A DNA stretch of 64,000 nt from Caballeronia peredens (GCA_001544595.2 FCOH02000014.1:1-64000), one strand, 5' to 3'. Counted from the stretch's first letter, positions 54,327-63,575 are shown. Made by a program: numbers and translations. The notes: generated from the letters alone by a model not told the origin.

Positions 54327-55297
54327 CGCGCGGTATCCAGTTTCGACATCTTGTGAACGACGCCCAGTCCCACCGTGAGCGAGATCGCGGCGCACATCAG
54401 CACTTTCTGGCCCGCCGACGTATTGAACAGCACCATCAGATACGCACGATTGAGCAGGAACATGCTGCCCAAAATGACGAACGGAACCGACGCGAGGATC
54501 TTGGTCGTGATGCGCGCCTCGCCGGTCAACGCCTTGGTCTTCTGGCGAATCTCGCGCCGCCTGCGCACGATGCCCGCGAGGTTTTCGAGTGTCTCGCCGA
54601 GCTGGCCGCCGGTTTCGCGCTGCAGCAGCAGGCAGACGCAGAAGAACGAAAAATCCGCAATGCCGATGCGCGCCACCGCCGTCACCAGCACTTCCTCCAG
54701 GTCGAGACCGACCTTGAGCCCGTCGCCCATCAGCTTGAATTCGCTCTTGAGCGGCTCGGCGCATTCGCCGGACGCGACGCCCATCACGTGCGTCACGGGA
54801 ACGCCCGCGCGCACCGCACGCACGATCAGGTCGATGAGATCGGGAAAGCCGTCGAGAAAGCGGCGCTTGAAGCGCTCGACGAGAAACCGGTACGACTGCA
54901 CGACGCCCAGCACCGGCAGGCCGATCAAGAGCGCGGGCGTCGCGATCGCGGGCAGCGGCAGCAGGTTCGACATGACGATCGCGAGAAGCTCGGCCAGCAC
55001 CGCCGTGACGATCACGACGCGCAGGCCGCTCGCGCCGGCCACCGTCTTGAGGCGCGCGATCTTCGGCCCGAACCAGCGGCTGAAGACGTTGTCGTTACGG
55101 GAGAAGGTGAAGAGATCGGGATCGTCGTGACGCGTCTCGCGGCCGTTCGGACCCGCCGCGGGAAAGGCCGCCTGCAGGCGCGCCTGGATGCGCGCGTCGG
55201 GGCGCTGGCGGCGCATGTCCTGCAGCACGAGCAGCATGATGCCGAGCAGCAGCACGGCGGCAAAGGCGCAGAAGGTGATGAGATCGACGGAACTCAT
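54323..55297 (-). CDS. tadB: TadB-like inner-membrane platform protein
   Basis: The 324-residue GspF-type protein has helices near 6-25, 100-120, 265-290 and 300-318 and the T2SF motifs LDGFPDLIDLIVRAVRAGVP and ETGGQLGETLENLAGIVRRR. It overlaps TadA and TadC genes by 4 bp on each side. Paired TadB/TadC platforms are characteristic of Flp/Tad systems. Confidence 0.92.
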   Translation of the reverse strand: MSSVDLITFCAFAAVLLLGIMLLVLQDMRRQRPDARIQARLQAAFPAAGPNGRETRHDDPDLFTFSRNDNVFSRWFGPKIARLKTVAGASGLRVVIVTAVLAELLAIVMSNLLPLPAIATPALLIGLPVLGVVQSYRFLVERFKRRFLDGFPDLIDLIVRAVRAGVPVTHVMGVASGECAEPLKSEFKLMGDGLKVGLDLEEVLVTAVARIGIADFSFFCVCLLLQRETGGQLGETLENLAGIVRRRREIRQKTKALTGEARITTKILASVPFVILGSMFLLNRAYLMVLFNTSAGQKVLMCAAISLTVGLGVVHKMSKLDTAR

Positions 55298-56691
55298 GGC
55301 CGCATCGCCTCCAGCAATGCATCTTCGAGGCCGTAGTACGCGGCGCGCGCGGCGAAGGCCGGACGCACGGCGCCGGTCTCGAACACGCCTTTTACTTCCT
55401 CGCTGTAGGCGCTCGCGTCATAGCGGAACGTGAACAGATCCTGCGTGATGATGACTTCGCCTTCCATGCCCACCAGTTCGGTGATGCGCGTGACGCGCCG
55501 CATGCCGTCGCGCATGCGCTCGATCTGCACGATCATGTGCACCGCGCTCGCGATCTGCCGGCGGATCGACAGGAGCGGCAGGTTGCCGTTAGCCATCATC
55601 ACCATCGATTCGAGACGCGTGATGCCGTCGCGCGGCGTGTTCGCGTGGATCGTGGTCATCGAGCCGTCGTGGCCCGTGTTCATCGCCTGCAACACGTCGA
55701 AGGCCTCGGAGCCGCGCGTTTCGCCGAGGATGATGCGGTCCGGGCGCATCCGCAGCGCATTGCGCACGAGGTCGCGCTGCGTCACGGCGCCGAGCCCTTC
55801 GGCATTCTCCGGACGCGTTTCCAGACTGACGACGTGCGGCTGCACGAGCTGCAGCTCGGCCGCATCCTCGATCGTCACCGTGCGCTCGCCGTGCCCGATG
55901 AAGTGCGACAGCGCGTTGAGCAGCGTCGTCTTGCCCGAGCCCGTGCCGCCCGACACGATCACGTTCAGCCGGCAGGTGCTGGCGAGCTTGAGCACGGTGG
56001 CCATCGAGGCCGACAGGTTGCCCTGCTGCGCCATGCGGTGCAGCGTGATGTTGCGCTTCGAGAATTTGCGGATCGAGATCGATGCGCCGTGAATCGCGAG
56101 CGGCGGCAGCACGACGTTCACGCGGCTGCCGTCAGCGAGACGCGCATCGACCATCGGGCTGCTTTCGTCGACGCGCCGCCCGACGCCCGCCGCGATGCGC
56201 TGCGCGACATTGGTCACGTGCGTGTTGTCGCGGAACTTGCAGTTGGTGAGCTCAAGCCGCCCGTGCCGCTCGACCCATACCTGATCGGGACCGTTGACGA
56301 GCACGTCGGTGATGGTGTCGTCGGCGAGCAGCGGTTCGATCGGACCGAGGCCGAACATGTCGTTCAGCAATTCGCCGACGATCTGCCCCTGCTCGGCAAT
56401 CGTAATGTTCAGCCGCTCGCGCTCCGCCACGTCGAGCACGAGCTGCTCGACGCCCGGCTTCATCTGCTCGCGTGTCTTGCCGACGGCGGCCGAGGCGTTC
56501 ATCGCCGCGAACACGCCGTTGCGGATCACCCTGAAGAGGTCCGAGCGCACCAGCACTTCGCTGCCTTCCGGCGCGTGCGGGCGCGGGGCCGGCACGACCG
56601 GCGGCGGCGCCTCGGCGACCGGCACGGCATCGGCGCCGGATGCGGCGTCCGGATCGACGGCCGGGCGGGGAACCTGCTTCTGTCCGAACAT
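55294..56691 (-). CDS. tadA: TadA/CpaF secretion ATPase
   Basis: The 465-residue ATPase has Walker A VSGGTGSGKTTLLNAL, a Walker B/Asp box region RMRPDRIILGETRGSEAFDV and the His box GHDGSMTTIHANTPRDG, all typical of the CpaF/TadA subgroup. The first 60 residues are proline- and alanine-rich. It powers both assembly and retraction of the Flp fibre. TGATG links it to the CpaE stop. Confidence 0.95.
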   Translation of the reverse strand: MFGQKQVPRPAVDPDAASGADAVPVAEAPPPVVPAPRPHAPEGSEVLVRSDLFRVIRNGVFAAMNASAAVGKTREQMKPGVEQLVLDVAERERLNITIAEQGQIVGELLNDMFGLGPIEPLLADDTITDVLVNGPDQVWVERHGRLELTNCKFRDNTHVTNVAQRIAAGVGRRVDESSPMVDARLADGSRVNVVLPPLAIHGASISIRKFSKRNITLHRMAQQGNLSASMATVLKLASTCRLNVIVSGGTGSGKTTLLNALSHFIGHGERTVTIEDAAELQLVQPHVVSLETRPENAEGLGAVTQRDLVRNALRMRPDRIILGETRGSEAFDVLQAMNTGHDGSMTTIHANTPRDGITRLESMVMMANGNLPLLSIRRQIASAVHMIVQIERMRDGMRRVTRITELVGMEGEVIITQDLFTFRYDASAYSEEVKGVFETGAVRPAFAARAAYYGLEDALLEAMRP

Positions 56692-57908
56692 CAGCCTCTC
56701 CTGAGCCGGAGCTTCTGGAAGAACGAGCGCTCGGCGTTCATCTGCTGCCCGGTGAGGTCACCGCCGATGCGCGTGATCATCTGATTGAAGCCGTTCGCTG
56801 TTTTTTCTTTCGGCGCTTCGCCCAGGTTCTCGGCGGTCGCGAGCGACTTCGCCTCGAACGGGATCTCGTACAGCACGGTGCGGCCGATCGCCGTCATGAA
56901 GTCGTTCGACTGCACCTTGCCGCTTGTCACGGCGTTCGGATTGTTCAGCAGAAGCGAAGTCGGCGGATTGTTGTCGCGGTCCTCGATGTGCCGCAAGAGA
57001 CGGATCGTCTCGCGCGTCGAGTGCACCGAGCGGTCCGCCACCAGATACACGCGCGCGGCGTGATCGAAGGCTTCCTGCGCGAGCGGATCGGTCACCGTGC
57101 CGATGTCGAGAATGACGTAGTGAAAGCTGTCGCACAGTAGTTCGAGCACGCGCGGCAGCGCGCCCGGGCCGAACGGCCGCGCGGCACCGTATTCGTGTTC
57201 CGCCGACAGCATGAAGAGCCGGCTGCCCTTGGCGACCAGCGTGCGCTCCACATATTGCGGATCCAGACGATGCACGTTCTGCAGCACGTCGATGAGCCCG
57301 TTGTTGCTTTGCAGCCCGAGCATCGAGTTGGCGGCGCCGCCGTGCAGGTTCAGATCGACATAGGCGACGCGGCGATGCGTGTCCTCCGACAGATGCCGTG
57401 CGACGTTGAGCGCGAGCGTGGTCACGCCGACGCCGCCGCGCGAGCCCGCGAACGCGATGGTCTTGCCGGCGCGCGCGAGCATCACCGGGCTCACCTTGCC
57501 TTCGGAGACGTTGACCGTGCGCTTGAGCAGTTCGACCGTGATCGGCTTGACGAGATAGTCGCGCACGCCGATCTTGAGCAGGCTTCGGAACAGCCCGACG
57601 TCGTTGCGCTCGCCGAGCGCGACCACCTGCACCGACGGTTCGCACACTTCGGCCAGGCGGCCGAGATCGGACAGCGGCATCACCGAGTCCTGCAGATCGA
57701 CCAGCAGGAAGAGCGGCGAGCGGTCCACTTTCGCGAGATACGCGATGGCGTCGTCGACATTGCCCACGACGATATGCGCGTGCGGCATCGCCTGTTCGAG
57801 CACGAAGCTCTTCACGATCTGCTCGGTCTTGCGATCGGACACGAAGGCGATGAAGTCGGCGTTGCGCGTGCCGGACTTGGGCTTCGAAAACGAGAACTCT
57901 GTGCTCAT
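56691..57908 (-). CDS. tadZ: TadZ/CpaE-like localisation ATPase
   Basis: The 405-residue protein has an N-terminal receiver-like domain (about 15-140, LFLLVDLQDSVMPLSDLGRL) and a MinD/ParA-like domain. The P-loop reads AGSRGGVGVTTLALNVARHL, so neither lysine of the canonical KGGxGKT is present. Atypical P-loops occur in TadZ/CpaE proteins, which place the pilus machine at the pole. ATP use is therefore doubtful here. It overlaps tadA by one base. Confidence 0.92.
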   Translation of the reverse strand: MSTEFSFSKPKSGTRNADFIAFVSDRKTEQIVKSFVLEQAMPHAHIVVGNVDDAIAYLAKVDRSPLFLLVDLQDSVMPLSDLGRLAEVCEPSVQVVALGERNDVGLFRSLLKIGVRDYLVKPITVELLKRTVNVSEGKVSPVMLARAGKTIAFAGSRGGVGVTTLALNVARHLSEDTHRRVAYVDLNLHGGAANSMLGLQSNNGLIDVLQNVHRLDPQYVERTLVAKGSRLFMLSAEHEYGAARPFGPGALPRVLELLCDSFHYVILDIGTVTDPLAQEAFDHAARVYLVADRSVHSTRETIRLLRHIEDRDNNPPTSLLLNNPNAVTSGKVQSNDFMTAIGRTVLYEIPFEAKSLATAENLGEAPKEKTANGFNQMITRIGGDLTGQQMNAERSFFQKLRLRRG

Positions 57909-57945
57909 GGCTGGCCTTGTGTGCCTCTGGCTGGATCGCGTTGCA

Positions 57946-58320
57946 TCACTTGCTGTCGCGCGAGGTCGATTTGTCGAGCGGAATCACGCGGCCGGTCTCG
58001 TAGCGCCGCACCGCGCTCGCCGCCACCGCCGCGTTCGCCGGGCCGAGGGTCTGCGGATGCACGGCGTCCTCCGGACGCGCGAGCTGCGCGGCGAGATTGG
58101 TGTAGGTGGCGCAGCCCCATTGCATGCTCGGGCGGCGGATGCCGGCGTCCGTCAGCAACGACGGGCGCGCGAGGCTGTCGCAGTCGGGCGGCACGGCGGA
58201 CGTGCCGTCGTAGCCGATCACCGTTTCGTTCGGCATGTTGCGCGGCGGCTTGAAGCAGCCGCTGGCGGCCACGGCGAACGCGCCGGCTGTGAGAAGCGAA
58301 AGCAGTCGTGTGTGTTTCAT
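57946..58320 (-). CDS. CpaD-like pilus lipoprotein
   Basis: The 124-residue protein has a lipoprotein signal peptide with lipobox AASGC at about residues 18-22 and then DGTSAVPPDCDSLARPSLLT and MQWGCATYTNLAAQLARPED. The C-terminal GCAT-NLAAQ-PDD-like block is shared with CpaD/RcpB proteins of Tad loci, though it is shorter than those of Caulobacter. It sits between the secretin and TadZ genes. Confidence 0.85.
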   Translation of the reverse strand: MKHTRLLSLLTAGAFAVAASGCFKPPRNMPNETVIGYDGTSAVPPDCDSLARPSLLTDAGIRRPSMQWGCATYTNLAAQLARPEDAVHPQTLGPANAAVAASAVRRYETGRVIPLDKSTSRDSK

Positions 58321-58327
58321 GACGGGC

Positions 58328-59902
58328 TCAATAGACGTAGCCGGCCGCGCCGACGAGACGCGGCTGTCCGGCCTGCGCCGGGGCGCCGCCGTTCTGGCGC
58401 CGGAAGCTGTATTCCACGTCGCTCGACGGCGAGATCAGCGAATCGAGCGGCGTGCGCAGTTTCGACGGATCGGTCGGTTCGACCAGATACGGCGTGACCA
58501 TGATCACGAGTTCCGTCTTGTTGTTCTGGTAGTTCGTCGACGAGAACAGCTTGCCCAGGACCGGAATCGAGCCCAGACCCGGCACCTGCGACACGACATC
58601 GCTCGTATTGCTTTGCAACAGCCCGCCGATCGCGAAGCTCTGGCCGCTCGCCAGCTCGACGGTCGTGTCCGCGCGACGCACCGACAGGCCCGGCACGGTG
58701 ACGCCGCCGGTCGTGACGCTCGCGGTCGAATCGATCTGGCTGACTTCCGGGCGCACCTTCAGGCTGATGCGGCGATCGTTCATCACGGTCGGCGTGAAAT
58801 CGAGCTTCACGCCGAACTGCTTGAACTCGACCGTGATCGCGCCGTTGGTCTGCGACACCGGAATCGGGAATTCGCCGCCCGCGAGAAAGCTCGCCGTCTG
58901 GCCCGACAGCGCGACGAGATTCGGCTCGGCGAGCACCGTCAGCAGGCCTTCCTGATTCAGTGCGTCGACGAGCGCGCGGATGTCCACGTTGTTCGTCTTG
59001 AACGCGCCGAGAATGGAATAGGCGTTGTTGGTCGGCAGATTGATCGGATAAGTCACGGCGCCGTTGGCGCCCGTGATCGGCTGATTCAGGTTGTAGATCG
59101 GGCGGCCGCTGAAGATGCCGCCATAGAAGTTGCCGACCGCGTTGCCCATCGCCTGCCAGTTGATGCCGAGCTGCTGCGTGATGTTGCGATCCACTTCCGT
59201 GATGCGCACGCGCAGTTGCACCTGCAGCGGGCGGTCGATCGTCATGCGGTTGACGAGCACTTCCTTCTCGGCGAGATAAGGCGTGACCGCCTGCACGACG
59301 GCGTCGGCATCGGCGGAACTCGCCGCCTGCCCGCTCAGGATCAGCGCGCCCTGGGTCGTCGCGACCTGCACGTTGGTGTTCGGGAAGCGCGCGGCGAGCA
59401 TGCTGCGCAGGGTGATCATGTCGCGCGAGACGACGATCGTGCGCTGCACGAGCGGCCGGTTGTTCGCGCCGAGCACGTAGAGCGTCGTCGAGCCGGTTTT
59501 CTTGCCGAGCACGAACACCGCGCGGGGCGAGGGCACGTGCACGTCGGCGACGGTCGGATCCGCGACGAACACCGACACCACGTTTTCATTGAGCTGCAAC
59601 ATCGTGCCCTTGCCCGCATCGAGCACGAGCGGGCTTTGCGGCGCGGCGGGCAGCATCGCGTCGGTCATCGCGCCGGGACGCGCGGCGTTGGCGATCCTGG
59701 TCGCGTTGATGTTGCCGGCGGCATTGACGACACGAACGGGCGAGGCCGCGCCGGCGTGGGGCGGCATCTTCGCGGGCGGTGCTGCGTGAGCGGCGGCGCA
59801 TGCAAGCAGCGCTGCGCATGCCAGGACCGGCGCGACCGGCGCCCGATCCGTACGACGCGCGATGCAACCCGCGATGCGACTCGAACTGAACTGCGTTTTC
59901 AT
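58328..59902 (-). CDS. CpaC/RcpA outer-membrane secretin
   Basis: The 524-residue protein has a signal peptide (about 1-42), an N-terminal pilus-secretin domain (VVSVFVADPTVADVHVPSPR, VFVLGKKTGSTTLYVLG), a BON-like part and a C-terminal secretin core (LDFTPTVMNDRRISLKVRPE, FAIGGLLQSNTSDVVSQVPG, LGSIPVLGKLFSSTNYQNN, TELVIMVTPYLV). It forms the pore through which the Flp fibre leaves. ATG 59902 is preferred to an earlier start because it begins the signal peptide. Confidence 0.93.
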   Translation of the reverse strand: MKTQFSSSRIAGCIARRTDRAPVAPVLACAALLACAAAHAAPPAKMPPHAGAASPVRVVNAAGNINATRIANAARPGAMTDAMLPAAPQSPLVLDAGKGTMLQLNENVVSVFVADPTVADVHVPSPRAVFVLGKKTGSTTLYVLGANNRPLVQRTIVVSRDMITLRSMLAARFPNTNVQVATTQGALILSGQAASSADADAVVQAVTPYLAEKEVLVNRMTIDRPLQVQLRVRITEVDRNITQQLGINWQAMGNAVGNFYGGIFSGRPIYNLNQPITGANGAVTYPINLPTNNAYSILGAFKTNNVDIRALVDALNQEGLLTVLAEPNLVALSGQTASFLAGGEFPIPVSQTNGAITVEFKQFGVKLDFTPTVMNDRRISLKVRPEVSQIDSTASVTTGGVTVPGLSVRRADTTVELASGQSFAIGGLLQSNTSDVVSQVPGLGSIPVLGKLFSSTNYQNNKTELVIMVTPYLVEPTDPSKLRTPLDSLISPSSDVEYSFRRQNGGAPAQAGQPRLVGAAGYVY

Positions 59903-59948
59903 GAATGTGAATCCTGGCGATGGCGCGCTTTCGGTCGGGGGCACGGGG

Positions 59949-60902
59949 TCAACGCTCCGCGGGCACGGAGGGCAGCGGCGGCACGCCCTGGGCCGAACCG
60001 CCCGCCTGCGCGACGCTCGACGTATCCGACTTCTCGGAGCCGCGGTAGATGGTCACGGTGCGCGGCACGGCAGGCGCGGCGCTCGGCGCGCCGGACTGGG
60101 CCGGGCGTGCGCGCGGCAGGTCGCGCACGGCGCGTGAGATGTCGCCGGCCCAGATCGGCTTGCGCTCGGGCGCCGATGCGCCCGCGGGCGCCGCCGGATC
60201 GCGGCTGACGGTCGCGAAGCTGCGCAGCGCGAGCGACAGGCTGCCGAGCCGCGCCGCGACCGCGACGACTTCGCCCATGCGCGGCGTGACTTCGAGCGTC
60301 ACGGTGCGGGCGCGCACCACGGCGACGTCAGTGTCGCCGCCGCTGTTGTTCGGCCGCTTGATTTCGGAGCCGACGGCGAGCACGCGCACGTGCTCGACCA
60401 CCGTTTCGCTCGATACCGCGAGATCGGGCGACTCGGTGCGGCGGTCCATCTGCTGGGTGAGGAGCAGGTCGACATAGTCGCCCGGCTGGATCAGGCCGGC
60501 ATTGCCGGACACGTCGTCGACGGCGACCGAGACCGCGCGCATGTCGGGCTTGAGCGTCGCCGCGAGGAAGCCGGGGGCGCTCGGCAGAAAGACGTCGTCG
60601 GAAACGAGCACGGCGCCGCTCGTGACGGGATGGCGCAGCAACGCGCCTTTCAGGTCGGGCGCGCCCGCCACGCCCGCGACGATGGCGTTCGGCGGCAATT
60701 GCGTTTTGGGAATCTCCTTCCAGGCGAGATCCTCGTCGCGCAGCAGCAGGCCCTGCGGCAGATTCGCCGCGCTCACCAGGACTTTATCGCTCGTCACGAC
60801 GGGCTTCGACGAGCGCGAAGCGCTCGCGAGGACGACGCGCACGATCAGCGCGATCAGAAGCGCGCCGACCAGCAGTACGGCAAATTTGATGATATTGGAC
60901 AT
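59949..60902 (-). CDS. CpaB/RcpC pilus assembly protein with SAF domain
   Basis: The 317-residue protein has an N-terminal membrane helix (about 6-26), an SAF domain (VLVSAANLPQGLLLRDEDLA, LKGALLRHPVTSGAVLVSDD) and the RcpC/CpaB domain (DDVSGNAGLIQPGDYVDLLL, VTLEVTPRMGEVVAVAARLG). The last 70 residues are proline-, serine- and alanine-rich. It acts with the secretin in the periplasm. Confidence 0.92.
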   Translation of the reverse strand: MSNIIKFAVLLVGALLIALIVRVVLASASRSSKPVVTSDKVLVSAANLPQGLLLRDEDLAWKEIPKTQLPPNAIVAGVAGAPDLKGALLRHPVTSGAVLVSDDVFLPSAPGFLAATLKPDMRAVSVAVDDVSGNAGLIQPGDYVDLLLTQQMDRRTESPDLAVSSETVVEHVRVLAVGSEIKRPNNSGGDTDVAVVRARTVTLEVTPRMGEVVAVAARLGSLSLALRSFATVSRDPAAPAGASAPERKPIWAGDISRAVRDLPRARPAQSGAPSAAPAVPRTVTIYRGSEKSDTSSVAQAGGSAQGVPPLPSVPAER

Positions 60903-60914
60903 AGGGACGCCGTC

Positions 60915-61469
60915 CTATCGCGTCGAGATGAAGTGCAGCAGGGCAGGCAGCACGATGACGAGGCCGCCGCCGAAGGCGAGCGCCACGCCGTACGGAACGC
61001 CGCGTGCCGCGGAGAACATCGCGAGCGCGCGCAGCGGCACGAAGCGCTGAGAAGGATTCATGTTGCGGGTAGCGAGACTCACGAGCGACACCACGGTCCC
61101 GATCACCGAGACGAGTGTCAGCGTGGCGAGCGAAAGACCGAATCCCACCCAGAGGAAGATGACCGAGGCGAGCTTGGCGTCGCCGCCGCCGAGCATTCTC
61201 GCGACGAACAGCACCGCGCAGGCGAGAAACACGACGACCGCGAGCAGCAGATGCGAGATGAGATCGTCGAGCGACATGCCGATGACGAGTGCATCGACAA
61301 AAAACAGGGCGCCGATCGTGAGGACGATAGCCGTTGGCAGGCGTCGCGTCCGCACGTCGCTGACCGCGAGCCACAGGAGCGCGCACAGCACGAGGAGACG
61401 AATGGCAACGGACAGGGTCGGCACGATGGTTTGCTTGCGTTTGCTTTCAGTTGAGGCGAATGCCGACAC
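60915..61469 (-). CDS. tadV: TadV/CpaA prepilin peptidase
   Basis: The 184-residue type IV A24 peptidase has the two aspartates of the family in the first half (LWLAVSDVRTRRLP) and in ARMLGGGDAKLASVIFLWVG (GxGD-type), with about six membrane helices. It processes the Flp pilin encoded 60 bp upstream. The start is a GTG at 61469; a GTG at 61424, closer to the first helix, is an alternative. Confidence 0.9.
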   Translation of the reverse strand: MSAFASTESKRKQTIVPTLSVAIRLLVLCALLWLAVSDVRTRRLPTAIVLTIGALFFVDALVIGMSLDDLISHLLLAVVVFLACAVLFVARMLGGGDAKLASVIFLWVGFGLSLATLTLVSVIGTVVSLVSLATRNMNPSQRFVPLRALAMFSAARGVPYGVALAFGGGLVIVLPALLHFISTR

Positions 61470-61529
61470 GCGATGGAGATCCGGAAAAAGCGGACCCGGA
61501 GCTCCATCGGGTCATGCGAAGCGCGCTGG

Positions 61530-61709
61530 TTAGTGCGGCGTAGCGTTGCCCATGGCGCCGGTGATGCCGGTCCACAGGTTGGCGATCGACGTGGAGAACG
61601 ACGTGCCGGCTGCGACCAGCGCGATCACGACGATGCCCGCGAGGATGGCGTATTCCATGGCGCTGACGCCACGTTCGTCGCGTACGAAAGCCTTGATAAG
61701 TTTTTGCAT
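61530..61709 (-). CDS. flp: Flp/Fap major pilin
   Basis: The 59-residue prepilin reads KAFVRDERGVSAMEYAILAG followed by IVVIALVAA. The G/VSAMEYA site is the prepilin peptidase cleavage and assembly motif of Flp pilins (cleavage after Gly, EY doublet). ATG 61709 with AAGGA about 7 bases upstream is the start. It is first in the leftward Tad operon, so its promoter lies in the 61710-62156 gap. Confidence 0.95.
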   Translation of the reverse strand: MQKLIKAFVRDERGVSAMEYAILAGIVVIALVAAGTSFSTSIANLWTGITGAMGNATPH

Positions 61710-62156
61710 GTTGCTTCCTTGATGAGTGAAGGTTGGGTTTGCAGTGCCAGCGGGGAAGTGCTTACCTGTTTGGATCATATCCACGGCCGCCCCAGCCAAA
61801 CGCGAGAACAAGAGGCAAAACAGGCCTCAATTTAGAACGACCCGGGTGCTATGGATAAGCGCGTTAGCGGCACTCCTTTGGGATGCTTTAATCGATTCGA
61901 ACAAATATTCCCGAGTTCGGCGAAATCCCCGGGAGCCCCGTGCGGCGGGCCTCGCGGGCGATCGGCTGCGTCCCACATAGCGGGGCGAACCAGACAAAAC
62001 GCATGCAGCGCGGACAGTCCGCGAGAACAGACTGCTAAGCATCGCTTAAGCATTTGAAACGTTGTCGCGCCCGCGCCAAACGTTTGCAGATGGGCGATGC
62101 GGGCACGTGCGTTGCTCGCCGTATCGCTGCAGGTCTACTTCAGAAGGAGGTCCGAC
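61710..62156. other. Divergent intergenic region upstream of the Tad operon, with dyads
   Basis: This 447 bp gap holds no gene that I can support. On the flp side, TATGAT (read leftward, 61774-61779) could be a -10 element. Inverted repeats lie at 61812-61828 (GAGGC/GCCTC), at 62009-62023 (CGCGGAC-A-GTCCGCG, perfect 7-bp arms) and at 62033-62052 (TGCTAAGC/GCTTAAGCA). They may bind regulators of the pilus operon or of the divergent gene. Confidence 0.55.
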
Positions 62157-62660
62157 ATGCCCGAAAAGAAAACCCTCGAGCGCGCAACGCAGGCGAAGCG
62201 CGCCGGCAAGTCCGCGAGCACGCAGGCAGGTGCATTCGTGAAGGAACAGATCGATCACATCCGCGAAGGCAAGCACGGCGCGAAGTCGGCTAAGCAGGCC
62301 ATCGCGATCGGGCTGTCCGAGGCGCGCCGCTCCGGCGTGAAGCTCACGTCGCCGAAGAAGGGCACGGCATCGGAGGCGACGCGCAAGAAGGCCGCGCAGG
62401 ATACGAAGGCGGCGCATCGCACGAAGAAGAGTCCGGGCACCGAGTCGAAGGCGAAGCGCGCCGCCGCGTCCACGCGAGCGCTGAAGCGCGAGAGCACGAA
62501 GGCAGCGTCGCCCAAGGCGCTGTCGCGGCAGGCGCATGCGGCGGCGAGCCGGCGTTCGGCCGCGGACCGTTCAGCCGCGGCGAAGAAAGGCTGGGCGACG
62601 CGCCGCGCACGGGCCGCCGCTGCATCGAAGGGCTCGCGCGCGCGTCACGCGTCGCGCTGA
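62157..62660 (+). CDS. Basic lysine/alanine-rich protein, DUF6496-like with histone-like tail
   Basis: The 167-residue protein has an N-terminal block QAGAFVKEQIDHIREGKHGA followed by KSAKQAIAIGLSEARRSGVK, which resembles small DUF6496-type proteins, then a long tail of Lys, Arg, Ala and Ser like histone H1 or AlgP-type DNA-binding tails. An exceptionally strong ribosome site AGAAGGAGGT lies 5 bases before the ATG, suggesting high expression. DNA or RNA binding is inferred from composition. It overlaps the convergent LysR gene by 16 bp. Confidence 0.85.
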   Translation: MPEKKTLERATQAKRAGKSASTQAGAFVKEQIDHIREGKHGAKSAKQAIAIGLSEARRSGVKLTSPKKGTASEATRKKAAQDTKAAHRTKKSPGTESKAKRAAASTRALKRESTKAASPKALSRQAHAAASRRSAADRSAAAKKGWATRRARAAAASKGSRARHASR

Positions 62661-63568
62661 GCGGGCAGCATCCGCGCGAACGAGACGGCCATCGTCGCGA
62701 GTTCCTGCGCTGCGGGCGTGAGCGGCACGCCCGCGCGTCGCAGCAGGCAGACCGGCGTTCTCGCGGCATGCTCGACGATCGGCACGACCGCCACGTGCTC
62801 GCGGAAGAACGCGTGCCCCGCGAGGCTCACGGGCTCCAGCCCGAGATAGTCGCTGGCCGCGATGCAATGCAGCGTGTCGAACACGGCTTCGGTCGTCGCG
62901 GCGATGCGCGGCGGCGCGAGCTGCGCTTCTTCGAACAAAGTCGACAGCTTGTTGTGCGCGGCGCCGCCGCCGCGTTGACGCGTGCTGACCCATTGCGCGT
63001 CTTTCAGATCGGCAAGCTTGCGGGCGCGCGTCAACGGATGTCCGCGACGCGCGATTACCGCGACGTCGGAATCGAAGAGCGGCGTCGTTTCCATGTCGTG
63101 GATGTCGGCTTCCGGCGCGATCAGCGCGAGCGCGAAGTCGAGGCTGCCGTCGCGGACCCACGACGTCAGCACGCGTGAAGTCGCGCTCGTCAGATGCACG
63201 TCGATGCGCGGACAGCGCTCGCGGTAGCTTTCGAGCAACGCGGGAAAAAGCCGCATCGTCGCTTCGGCGGCGAGTCCGAGCGACACGCGTCCCGTCAGTT
63301 CGCCGCGCAACTGCCGCATTTCGTCTTCGGTCTTGCGGCATTCCCCGAGAATCAGGTCCGCGCGCACGCGCAGCCGCTCGCCGATGGACGTGAGGCGCGC
63401 ACCGCGCACGTCGCGTTCGAACAGCGGGCCGCCCGCCTGCGCCTCCAGTCTGCGCAACTGCTGCGTGATGCCGCTCTGCGCGACGTCGAGCCGCCGCGCC
63501 GCGGCCCTTAGGCTGCCGGCTTCCGCGACGGCGACGAACATGCGCAACTGCGTGAGCGTGAGTTCCAC
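62645..63568 (-). CDS. LysR family transcriptional regulator
   Basis: The 307-residue protein has the HTH MELTLTQLRMFVAVAEAGSL followed by RAAARRLDVAQSGITQQLRR in its first 45 residues, and an effector domain (LTGRVSLGLAAEATMRLFPA, FFREHVAVVPIVEHAARTPV). It is divergent to an ABC binding-protein gene 104 bp away, with a repeated operator-like sequence between, so it probably controls that transporter. Its ligand is unknown. Confidence 0.9.
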   Translation of the reverse strand: MELTLTQLRMFVAVAEAGSLRAAARRLDVAQSGITQQLRRLEAQAGGPLFERDVRGARLTSIGERLRVRADLILGECRKTEDEMRQLRGELTGRVSLGLAAEATMRLFPALLESYRERCPRIDVHLTSATSRVLTSWVRDGSLDFALALIAPEADIHDMETTPLFDSDVAVIARRGHPLTRARKLADLKDAQWVSTRQRGGGAAHNKLSTLFEEAQLAPPRIAATTEAVFDTLHCIAASDYLGLEPVSLAGHAFFREHVAVVPIVEHAARTPVCLLRRAGVPLTPAAQELATMAVSFARMLPAQRDA

Positions 63569-63575
63569 GATATCG

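Noticed and set aside
58235..60208. Long rightward open frame over the secretin and CpaB genes
   Set aside because: It is the complement-frame shadow of two well supported Tad genes and has no ribosome site or motif.
61710..61860. Possible sigma-54 promoter for flp (CTGGCACTGCA)
   Set aside because: The TGGCAC element is not followed by TTGC at the required spacing.
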